A DNA stretch of 64,000 nt. It comes from Bradyrhizobium sp. CCGB12 (GTDB taxonomy: Bacteria; Pseudomonadota; Alphaproteobacteria; Rhizobiales; Xanthobacteraceae). The DNA lies in contig NZ_JANADO010000001.1 in the NCBI RefSeq assembly GCF_024199845.1, positions 8,110,001-8,174,000 on the forward strand, given 5' to 3'. Position 1 is the stretch's first letter. Each line of letters begins with the position of its first letter. The notes below the pieces were generated by a model. It saw only the letters and a program-made list of their open reading frames with translations, was not told where the DNA came from and searched no databases. Made by a program: the position numbers and the translations under genes. Of this stretch, positions 49,620 to 56,663 are shown one piece after another.

Positions 49620-50336
49620 ATGCGGTTTCTGACGACATTCCAGCTTGCCGACTTCGCGGACACGCTGGTCAGCCTGTTCACGGCCTTCGTGCTGGGCACG
49701 CTGATCGGCGCCGAGCGGCAATACCGGCAGCGCACGGCGGGCCTGCGCACCAACGTGCTTGTTGCCGTTGGTGCCGCGGCTTTCGTCGACCTCGCGATGC
49801 ATCTGACCGGTGCTGACGGCGCGGTGCGGGTGATCTCCTACGTCGTCTCTGGCATCGGCTTCCTCGGCGCCGGTGTCATCATGAAGCAGGGCATGGACGT
49901 CCGCGGGCTCAACACCGCGGCAACGTTGTGGGCTTCGGCCGCGGTCGGCTCCTGCGCCGGGGCCGACATGGTCGCGCAGGCGGCTGCGCTCACCGTGTTC
50001 GTCATCGCCGGCAACACCATGCTGCGCCTGCTGGTCAATGCCATCAACCGCATTCCCCTGAACGAGAAGGCGCTGGAGGCAACCTACTACTTCAAGCTTG
50101 CGGTCGCGGTCGATGCCTTGCCCGACATGCGCGACCGCCTCGTCGAGAAGCTGGAGGCCGCGAATTATCCCGTCGCCGATGTCGACGTCGTCGAGATCGG
50201 GGAGGATATGCTGGAGATCGTTGCCAAGCTGGTCGCGACCGCGGTCGACCCCAATGAGCTGAACGCGGCGGCCACGGATTTGCAGCATTTGCCGGGCGTG
50301 CGGCATGCCACCTGGGAAGTCAGCACGACGGAGTAG
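49620..50336 (+). CDS. mgtC: MgtC/SapB family membrane protein
   Basis: 238 residues. The N-terminal half has four membrane helices with the MgtC core LGTLIGAERQYRQRTAGLRTNVLVAVGAAAF, SGIGFLGAGVIMKQG and RGLNTAATLWASAAVG. The C-terminal soluble ACT-like region (ATYYFKLAVAVDALPDMRDRLVEKLEAANYPV) completes the long form. MgtC proteins affect magnesium homeostasis and ATP synthase in pathogens. It follows the WD40 gene by 30 bp and may be the last gene of the metal operon, which would tie Mg handling to zinc status; that link is only positional. Confidence 0.9.
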   Translation: MRFLTTFQLADFADTLVSLFTAFVLGTLIGAERQYRQRTAGLRTNVLVAVGAAAFVDLAMHLTGADGAVRVISYVVSGIGFLGAGVIMKQGMDVRGLNTAATLWASAAVGSCAGADMVAQAAALTVFVIAGNTMLRLLVNAINRIPLNEKALEATYYFKLAVAVDALPDMRDRLVEKLEAANYPVADVDVVEIGEDMLEIVAKLVATAVDPNELNAAATDLQHLPGVRHATWEVSTTE

Positions 50337-50436
50337 CGCGGCGTTTTAGCGCGCTACGACCGGGTTCCCATCTTGCTGACTGCGGAACTGCCGTCCGGCA
50401 ATTTCGTTGATCCCTCGTACAAACGCGGTGATCGAC

Positions 50437-50760
50437 ATGACCGGCAATGACAAGCCCAGACTGAAACGTGACCTGATGATCGCCTGCTCGCTGTTCGCAG
50501 CGGGCGTCGTGGTGTCGGGCCTGTCGCTGGCGCAGATCCGCGCCGAGAGCCGGATGCAGGTGGCGCAGGCAACGCCGCCGCTTCAGGGCACCCCGTCCGA
50601 CGATCAGAACAAGCCCGCGGAAGCCAAGCCCGGCGGCGACCGGCCGACCACGCCGGCCCCCGAGCCCGCGCGCCCCGAGCCGCAGACGCAGGGCGCGGCT
50701 AAACCAGCATTGCCGCAGGCACCCGCGGAGAAGATCGCGCCGCCGATCAAGGAGAAGTAG
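50437..50760 (+). CDS. Hypothetical protein with one membrane segment and Pro-rich tail
   Basis: 107 residues from ATG 50437 (GGTGA upstream). A short basic start (MTGNDKPRLKRDLMI) is followed by one hydrophobic helix (ACSLFAAGVVVSGLSLA), then a low-complexity Pro/Ala/Glu/Gln tail (TPPLQGTPSDDQNKPAEAKP ...). It is probably a bitopic inner-membrane or uncleaved signal-anchor protein with a disordered periplasmic tail. I do not recognise a family. It stands alone between MgtC and the acetoacetate decarboxylase gene. Confidence 0.6.
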   Translation: MTGNDKPRLKRDLMIACSLFAAGVVVSGLSLAQIRAESRMQVAQATPPLQGTPSDDQNKPAEAKPGGDRPTTPAPEPARPEPQTQGAAKPALPQAPAEKIAPPIKEK

Positions 50761-50854
50761 CCCGACGGTCAGCGTATTGTGACGCGCATTTGATCTCGCC
50801 TCGGCAAACGGCCCGTTCCATAATCCGTCGCGCCAACGACAGATGGGGCCTCCC

Positions 50855-51595
50855 ATGAAGATCGAAGACGTTCGCCGCACCGCCTATTCGATGCCGCTCA
50901 CCAATCCGTCATTCCCGCCCGGGCCATATCGCTTCTTCGACCGCGAATACTTCATCATCACCTACAGGACCGATCCCGAAGCCCTTGCCGCCGTCGTGCC
51001 CGAGCCGCTCGAGGTGGCGGAGCCGGTGGTGAAATACGAATTCATCCGCATGCCCGATTCGACCGGCTTCGGCGACTACACCGAGACCGGGCAGGTGATC
51101 CCGGTCCGTTTCAAGGGCGAACTCGGTGCCTACACCCACGCGATGTATCTCGACGACGAAGGCCCGATCGCCGGCGGCCGCGAGCTGTGGGGCTTTCCGA
51201 AGAAGCTGGCGCGGCCGAAGATCGAGGTCGAGAGCGACGTGCTGGTCGGCTCGCTGCATTATGGTTCGGTGCTCTGTGCCTCCGCGACCATGGGCTACAA
51301 GCACCGCAAGGTCGATCTTGACGGGGTGCTGCAGCCGATGAAGGCACCGAACTTCATCCTGAAAATCATCCCGCATGTCGACGGGAGCCCTCGGATCTGC
51401 GAGCTGGTGCGCTTCCATCTCGAGGACATCACGCTGAAGGAAGCCTGGACCGGCCCAGCCGCGCTCGGCCTGTTTCCTCACGCGCTCTGCGATGTCGCCC
51501 GGTTGCCGGTGCGCGAGGTGGTCTCGGCGTTGCACTTCAAGGCAGATCTGACGCTCGGGCTCGGCAGCGTGGCGTTCGATTACCTGGCGAAGTAA
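50855..51595 (+). CDS. adc: Acetoacetate decarboxylase
   Basis: 246 residues, matching the ~244 of characterised enzymes. The Schiff-base lysine pair lies in [15 protein letters not shown] (Lys116, Lys117), next to the conserved Glu110 and with Arg-containing N-terminal loops as expected. It converts acetoacetate to acetone and CO2 in the cytosol via a lysine imine whose pKa is lowered by the hydrophobic pocket. GGGG lies upstream of the ATG. No CoA-transferase partner is adjacent. The gene converges on the homospermidine synthase. Confidence 0.92.
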   Translation: MKIEDVRRTAYSMPLTNPSFPPGPYRFFDREYFIITYRTDPEALAAVVPEPLEVAEPVVKYEFIRMPDSTGFGDYTETGQVIPVRFKGELGAYTHAMYLDDEGPIAGGRELWGFPKKLARPKIEVESDVLVGSLHYGSVLCASATMGYKHRKVDLDGVLQPMKAPNFILKIIPHVDGSPRICELVRFHLEDITLKEAWTGPAALGLFPHALCDVARLPVREVVSALHFKADLTLGLGSVAFDYLAK

Positions 51596-51622
51596 CGAGG
51601 CGAGGCTGGCCGCGAAACGAGA

Positions 51623-51645
51623 ATGCCCGGCGCAAGGCCGGGCAT
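51623..51645. terminator. Hairpin between convergent adc and hss
   Basis: A 9-bp perfect stem ATGCCCGGC / GCCGGGCAT with a 5-nt loop lies 28 bp after adc and 30 bp past the hss stop. T-runs are lacking, so it is a likely shared, possibly Rho-assisted, terminator. Confidence 0.55.
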
Positions 51646-51675
51646 CATGATCGATCAATCAGGCGTGGCGCGCGA

Positions 51676-53118
51676 TCACCGCACCAGAATATTCCGGAAC
51701 TGCCAGGGATCGCTGGTGTCGATATCCTCCGGGAACAGGCCCGGACGATCCGTCAGCGGCGTCCAATCCGTGTAGAACCCCTTCACCGGGCCGAGATACG
51801 GCAATTGAATTTCCAAGAGACGATCGAAATCCATCTCGTCGGCCTCGACGATGCCCTCGTTCGGGTTCTCCAGCGCCCACACCATGCCGCCGAGCACCGC
51901 GGAGGTCACCTGCAGGGCGGTAGCGTTCTGATAGGGCGCGAGCGCGCGGGTCTCTTCGATCGAGAGCTGCGAGCCGTACCAATAGGCGTTGTTGTCGTGG
52001 CCGAACAGCAGCACGCCGAGTTCGTCGATGCCGTCGACGATTTCGTCCTCTTCGAGGATGTGGTGCTTCTCCTGCATCCTGGCGGCTCGGCCGAACATTT
52101 CGTGCAGCGACAGCACTGCATCGTCGGCGGGATGATAGGCGTAGTGGCAGGTCGGCCGGTAGACCGCCTTGCCCGAGGCGTCGCGCACCGTGAAGTAATC
52201 GGAGATCGAGATCGACTCGTTGTGAGTGACGAGGAAGCCGTATTGTGCGCCGCGGGTCGGGCACCAGGTGCGCACGCGCGTGTTGGCGCCGGGCTGCATC
52301 AGATAGATGGCGGCGCCGCAGCCGGCCTCGTGGGTGCGCGCGTTCTCCGGCATCCACTTCTCATGGGTGCCCCAGCCGAGCTCGGACGGCTGCACGCCTT
52401 CCGACAGGAAGCCTTCCACCGACCAGGTGTTGACGAAGACGTCAGGCTCCTTCGGCTTCTTGGAGCGCTGGGTGTCGCGTTCGGCGATGTGGATGCCCTT
52501 GATGCCGGCCTGGCGCATCAGATCGGCCCACTCGGCCTTGGTCTTCGGACGGGGCGCATTGAGCTTCAGATCGGCGGCGACGTTGAGCAACGCCTGCTTG
52601 ACGAAGAACGAGACCATGCCGGGATTGGCGCCGCAGCAGGAGACGGCCGTGGTCGAGCCCGCCGGGCGCGCCCGTTTGGCGGCCAGCGTCACTTCGCGCA
52701 GCGCGTAGTTGGAGCGCGCTTCCGGGCCCTTCGAGGCATCGAAATAGAAGCCGAGCCAGGGCTCGTTGACAGTGTCGATGTAGAGAGCGCCGAGCTCGTT
52801 GCAGAGCTCCATGATGTCGGTGGAGCCGGTGTCGACCGAGAGATTGACGCAAAAGCCCTGGCCGCCGCCCTCGGTGAGCAGCGGGGTCAGCAACTCCCGA
52901 TAATTGTCCTTGGTCACGGCCTTCTGGATGAAGCGTACGTTCTGCTTCTCGCAATGCGCCTTGCGGCCCTCGTCCTTGGGATCGATCACAGTGACGCGCG
53001 ACTTGTCGTAATCGAGATGCCGCTCGATCATCGGCAGAGTGCCTTTGCCGATGGAGCCGAAGCCGACCATGACGATGGGACCGGTGATCTTCGCGTAGAT
53101 CTGCGAGGGAGGGCTCAT
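51676..53118 (-). CDS. hss: Homospermidine synthase
   Basis: 480 residues from ATG 53116-53118. N-terminal NAD-binding GFGSIGKGTLPMIERH (about 22-37), active-site segments DTVNEPWLGFYFD, AVSCCGANPGMVSFFVKQAL and TWCPTRGAQYGFLVTHNESISISDY, and C-terminal GHDNNAYWYGSQL are all characteristic. The enzyme joins two putrescines (or putrescine and spermidine) into homospermidine, releasing ammonia, with NAD as prosthetic cofactor. It belongs to the alphaproteobacterial type where homospermidine replaces spermidine. It is last in a minus-strand polyamine series led by ornithine decarboxylase. Confidence 0.95.
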   Translation of the reverse strand: MSPPSQIYAKITGPIVMVGFGSIGKGTLPMIERHLDYDKSRVTVIDPKDEGRKAHCEKQNVRFIQKAVTKDNYRELLTPLLTEGGGQGFCVNLSVDTGSTDIMELCNELGALYIDTVNEPWLGFYFDASKGPEARSNYALREVTLAAKRARPAGSTTAVSCCGANPGMVSFFVKQALLNVAADLKLNAPRPKTKAEWADLMRQAGIKGIHIAERDTQRSKKPKEPDVFVNTWSVEGFLSEGVQPSELGWGTHEKWMPENARTHEAGCGAAIYLMQPGANTRVRTWCPTRGAQYGFLVTHNESISISDYFTVRDASGKAVYRPTCHYAYHPADDAVLSLHEMFGRAARMQEKHHILEEDEIVDGIDELGVLLFGHDNNAYWYGSQLSIEETRALAPYQNATALQVTSAVLGGMVWALENPNEGIVEADEMDFDRLLEIQLPYLGPVKGFYTDWTPLTDRPGLFPEDIDTSDPWQFRNILVR

Positions 53119-53185
53119 GGGATGGTTTCTCCGGAACGTGCTGGCGGGCAAAGGATGAGGGGTGGATCAGGCGCTGCGGCGTTTC

Positions 53186-53575
53186 TCAGATGCTGCGGCG
53201 CTTGGCGGTGACTTCGATTTCGACCTTCATCTCGGGCTTGGCGAGGGCCGAGACGACCAGCAACGTCGCAGCCGGCCTGATGTCGCCGAGAACTTCGCCG
53301 CAGACGGCGAAGTGGGGATCGATGCAGCTGGCGTCGGTGACGTAGTAGGTCGCGCGGACGATATCGGCCATCTCGAATCCGCCCTCCTTCAGGGCGGCTT
53401 CGATGGTCTTGAAGCAGTTGCGTGACTGGCCCGTGACATCGGCCGGCATCGTCATCGTGGTGTAGTCATAGCCGGTGGTGCCCGCGACGAAGGCGAACTC
53501 GCCGTCGATCACGGCGCGGCTGTAGCCGACGGTCTTCTCAAGAGGTGAGCCGGTGGAAATCAGGCGACGGGACAT
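53186..53575 (-). CDS. Rid-family (YjgF/RidA-like) protein
   Basis: 129 residues. Trimeric Rid fold, with the C-terminal signature PAATLLVVSALAKPEMKVEIEVTAKR. In canonical RidA a conserved Arg after the PA motif (PARS) catalyses imine/enamine hydrolysis; here that position is Ala (RPAATLLV), so it belongs to a non-canonical Rid subgroup whose reaction is unknown. It lies 67 bp upstream of hss on the same strand, between a GNAT and the synthase, where reactive imines from PLP or NAD-dependent polyamine chemistry could be its target. Confidence 0.88.
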   Translation of the reverse strand: MSRRLISTGSPLEKTVGYSRAVIDGEFAFVAGTTGYDYTTMTMPADVTGQSRNCFKTIEAALKEGGFEMADIVRATYYVTDASCIDPHFAVCGEVLGDIRPAATLLVVSALAKPEMKVEIEVTAKRRSI

Positions 53576-53722
53576 TTCTGGGACCTCGACTGAAAGGGGG
53601 TGTTTCGCGGGGTTAAAGGGCGTTTCTCGGGCTCGTGCAACCCCAAAGGGACAGGCCTAGCGCGGGCGCGGCCGGGCCTTGCCGCTCACGGCGGCCTCGG
53701 TCGTCGCCATCATGGCAATCCC

Positions 53723-54310
53723 TTAGGCCGCGTGCGCGTGGAGGGCGCGAACTACCCTCCGTTTGGGCAGGGTGGCGCCGGTCGGCACGATCATCCCTTC
53801 GGCGCCATCGAGCGCGCCGTCCGCGAACTCGATCGCCAGCAGCCGGTCGCGCTCGAACGGGCCGGGCAGCGACAGCGCGCCGGTCTTCTCGCCCGAGAAG
53901 CCGAAGCGGGCGTAATAGGGGGCATCGCCGAGCAGGATCACGGCGGCATGCCCGCGCGCCCGGGCGGCGGCCAGCGCTTGTTGCATCAGCGCGGCGCCGA
54001 TCCCGAGCTCGCGGCAGGCAGGGTCGACCGCCAGCGGTCCGAGGACCAGAGCGGGCCTGCCTCCGGCGCTGACGTGCCACAGCCGCACGGTTCCCACGAG
54101 CGTCCCCTCGAGCACGGCCGACAGGGCAAGCCCTGCGGCTGGTGCGCGTCCGTCGCGCAGGCGCTGGCAGGTGCGGCCATGGCGGTTCTCACCAAAGCAG
54201 GCATCGAGCAGCGCTTCACGCATCGCAACGTCGGCAGCACGCTCCGCACGGATCGCGAACGGAGCGGCTTTCGAAGTGAGGGCGATTTGTGGCTTCCGAA
54301 GAGTGGTCAT
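53723..54310 (-). CDS. GNAT-family N-acetyltransferase
   Basis: 195 residues. The acetyl-CoA loop is DPACRELGIGAALMQQALAAARARG (R/QxxGxG/A pattern), with the upstream beta-4 strand PALVLGPLAVDPACR and the downstream YYARFGFSGEKTGAL typical of the PhnO/YhbS branch. It probably acetylates an amine or small acid. Its position between ornithine decarboxylase and homospermidine synthase suggests, but does not prove, a polyamine or precursor substrate. The first ~20 residues are less conserved. Confidence 0.85.
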   Translation of the reverse strand: MTTLRKPQIALTSKAAPFAIRAERAADVAMREALLDACFGENRHGRTCQRLRDGRAPAAGLALSAVLEGTLVGTVRLWHVSAGGRPALVLGPLAVDPACRELGIGAALMQQALAAARARGHAAVILLGDAPYYARFGFSGEKTGALSLPGPFERDRLLAIEFADGALDGAEGMIVPTGATLPKRRVVRALHAHAA

Positions 54311-54390
54311 GGCGCGTCAGTCCCCGCTTGAACCGACGTGCGCGCAGCACGCCTGTCCAAGACGTCGTCAGAAATCGAAGATGTGAGGGA

Positions 54391-54410
54391 GGAGCCGGCA
54401 AGCCGGCTCC
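54391..54410 (-). terminator. Hairpin between ornithine decarboxylase and GNAT genes
   Basis: GGAGCCGG-CAAG-CCGGCTCC, a perfect 8-bp stem 32 bp past the decarboxylase stop. There is no T-run. It may attenuate transcription from the decarboxylase into the rest of the module. Confidence 0.5.
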
Positions 54411-54442
54411 CGGGTTCGTCAGGCCTCAGAACGAGAGGCGGA

Positions 54443-55585
54443 TCAGATGTGGTAGGTCTTCAGCGGCGGGATGCCGTTGAATGCCACCGCCGAGTAGGTC
54501 GACGTATAGGCGCCGGTGCCTTCGATCAGCAGCTTGTCGCCGATCTCGAGCGTGACGGGAAGCGGATACGGGCTCTTCTCGTACAGCACGTCGGCGCTGT
54601 CGCAGGTCGGACCTGCGAGCACGCACGGCGTCATGTCCGCCCCGTCATGCGGGGTGCGGATGGCGTAGCGGATCGACTCGTCCATGGTCTCGGCGAGACC
54701 GCCGAACTTGCCGATGTCGAGATAGACCCAGCGCACCTCGTCCTCGTCGCTCTTCTTCGAGATGAGCACGACCTCGGATTCGATGATGCCGGCATTGCCC
54801 ACCATGCCGCGGCCCGGCTCGATGATGGTCTCCGGAATCTGGTTGCCGAAGTGCTTGCGCAGCGCGCGGAAGATCGAGCGGCCGTAGGTCACGACCGGCG
54901 GCACGTCCTTCAGGTACTTCGTCGGGAAGCCGCCGCCCATGTTGACCATGGTCAGGTTGATGCCACGCTCGGCGCAGTCGCGGAACACCTGCGAGGCCAT
55001 CGCCAGCGCACGGTCCCACGCCTTCACCTTGCGCTGCTGCGAGCCGACATGGAAGGAGATGCCGCACGGCTCCAGGCCCAGGCGCTTGGCAACGTCGAGC
55101 ACGTCGACGGCCATTTCCGGGTCGCAGCCGAACTTGCGCGACAGCGGCCATTCGGCGCCGGCGCAGTCATAGAGGATGCGGCAGAACACCTTGGCGCCGG
55201 GAGCGGCACGGGCGACCTTCTCGACCTCCGCGGTGCAGTCCACGGCGAACAGCCGAATGCCGAGCGCGAAGGCGCGCGCGATGTCGCGCTCCTTCTTGAT
55301 CGTGTTGCCGAAGGAGATGCGGTCGGGCGTCGCACCCGCGGCCAGCGCCATCTCGATCTCGGCGACCGTCGCGGTGTCGAAGCAGGAGCCCATGGACGCG
55401 AGCAGGGCCAGCACTTCCGGCGCCGGGTTCGCCTTGACGGCATAGAACACGCGGCTGTCGGGCAGCGCCTTGGCGAAGGTCTGGTAATTGTCGCGCACGA
55501 CTTCGAGATCGACCACGAGGCACGGCTCGGTGTCCCGGCCCTCGCTGCGGCGATTGCGCAGGAATTCCTGAATGCGTTCGGTCAT
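54443..55585 (-). CDS. Ornithine decarboxylase, alanine-racemase fold (group IV)
   Basis: 380 residues, PLP-dependent type III-fold enzyme. The PLP lysine is Lys51 in YAVKANP; the His stacking on PLP is in SFHVGSQQRK; the Gly-rich phosphate loop is MVNMGGGFPTKY; EPGRGMVGNAG and the cross-subunit Cys in GPTCDSADVLYE complete the site. The enzyme decarboxylates ornithine (possibly lysine) to putrescine, the substrate of the homospermidine synthase 1.3 kb downstream. An unusually long, structured leader precedes it. Length and motifs match eukaryotic-like ODCs of alphaproteobacteria. Confidence 0.93.
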   Translation of the reverse strand: MTERIQEFLRNRRSEGRDTEPCLVVDLEVVRDNYQTFAKALPDSRVFYAVKANPAPEVLALLASMGSCFDTATVAEIEMALAAGATPDRISFGNTIKKERDIARAFALGIRLFAVDCTAEVEKVARAAPGAKVFCRILYDCAGAEWPLSRKFGCDPEMAVDVLDVAKRLGLEPCGISFHVGSQQRKVKAWDRALAMASQVFRDCAERGINLTMVNMGGGFPTKYLKDVPPVVTYGRSIFRALRKHFGNQIPETIIEPGRGMVGNAGIIESEVVLISKKSDEDEVRWVYLDIGKFGGLAETMDESIRYAIRTPHDGADMTPCVLAGPTCDSADVLYEKSPYPLPVTLEIGDKLLIEGTGAYTSTYSAVAFNGIPPLKTYHI

Positions 55586-56258
55586 AGCACTCTCCCAAAC
55601 GGCCCAGCGACGGGGATCCGTTCAAAAAATGACGTCGGATAAGAGCGCTCCGGCCAGATCGCGCGATGGAGGCGCGACGAGCCAAAGACTCAAATCAGAC
55701 TGTGCTGCCGTGGATTGGTTGGGAATTTTCCCGCCCGCACACCTGGCAATGAAGGACAAGCCTTTTCAGTAGCCCGCGCCGGCGTTGGACTGCCGGTAGA
55801 GACCAAAAAAGCCCGATCCGTCGTTGCTTTAAGTCGCGTCCCCCGTTGAGAGCGGGGTGCGCCGGTTCGCCTCCGGCTGCCAGTCACGGTTGCAAAGGGC
55901 GAAGTCACCTTCGACAAGGCATCTCTTTGAGAGAGATGCTGGACGCTCCGGGTTTGCTTCGTCGTCCGGCCGTTCGGCCTTTTGACTTCCGCACTTCCGA
56001 AGAACCCCTCGGCTTCTTCACCCCTTGGCGGCTGTCCGGCCTCTTGTCCGGATACCTACCGACTGACACACGACCACAGGCACGTGCGAAATTGGGCAAG
56101 TCCGCACATAAGCGTTTTGACTCTGGTTCGCAAGAATTTTTTTAGGCTGCGGACAGAATTGCCTAACATCTGCTTGCGCGGTGTTGCGCGAGCGACGCGG
56201 AAGATGAACGTGCGTTAAGTTTTTGAGGAGCGCGTCTGTCTCTCTCGCGCGAGAAGCG
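55586..56258. other. 673-bp region without a protein gene
   Basis: Apart from the structured leader at 55800-55945, this stretch contains no reading frame with a ribosome site and family match. It includes small local palindromes (for example TGTCCGGCCTCTTGTCCGGA near 56034-56053). A short in-frame Arg-rich open frame on the minus strand (around 55917-55690) crosses the leader hairpins, but its start is a TTG without a ribosome site. The region likely holds the ODC promoter. Confidence 0.5.
55800..55945 (-). ncRNA. Structured 5' leader of the ornithine decarboxylase gene (candidate speF-type RNA)
   Basis: Read on the minus strand, this leader contains at least four consecutive stem-loops: GCATCTCT/AGAGATGC (55939-55919), GAAG/CTTC (55912-55901), GCCGG/CCGGC (55877-55861) and CCCCG/CGGGG (55857-55841), followed by GGGC and a TTTTTT run (55810-55805). 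It sits 220-360 nt upstream of the ODC start. Alphaproteobacterial ornithine decarboxylase genes are known to carry an RNA motif named speF; whether this sequence fits that model needs a covariance search. Confidence 0.5.
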
Positions 56259-56513
56259 TCAGCCGCGCTTCGTGAACGGCTCGATGCGCTGAGCTGCGCG
56301 GATGAACGCGGTCATCACCAGCACGCCGAGCGCGAACAGCACGGCCTGCAGGATGTGCGCGCCCTGATCGCCTAAACCGAACAGGATCGCAAGCGCCCAG
56401 CCGCCGGCAAACGCCGCGCCGAACACCTCCGCGCCGATCAGGATGGCGGCGCTGATGACGGTGATGACGCTCGGCCAGACGATCTGGCGGGACGAGGAAG
56501 CAGGCGCGTTCAT
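56259..56513 (-). CDS. Small two-helix membrane protein
   Basis: 84 residues from ATG 56511-56513; an in-frame TTG at 56543 is less likely. There are two hydrophobic helices (VWPSVITVISAAILIGAEVFGAAFAGGWALAILFG and ILQAVLFALGVLVMTAFI) separated by a short polar turn (LGDQGAH), with a basic C-terminus (RAAQRIEPFTKRG). I do not recognise a family. It is isolated between the ODC leader region and the oligopeptidase gene. Confidence 0.7.
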   Translation of the reverse strand: MNAPASSSRQIVWPSVITVISAAILIGAEVFGAAFAGGWALAILFGLGDQGAHILQAVLFALGVLVMTAFIRAAQRIEPFTKRG

Positions 56514-56663
56514 GAGCTCAGTGATCCCAAGGCTTCGAGGCAAGGCTTCGAGGGCCGCAATCTCCCCGAAAAGGCGGCCGGGAGCAAGGGCAAACGGCCC
56601 AAAAAAGCCCGATCGCGTGCTATAGCTGGCTGCAATAATTCAGCTCAAAAATCGGGAATTGCG

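Noticed and set aside
55690..55917. 75-residue Arg-rich leader peptide gene in the ODC leader
   Set aside because: It starts with TTG, lacks a ribosome site and overlaps strong hairpins; treated as part of the leader RNA.
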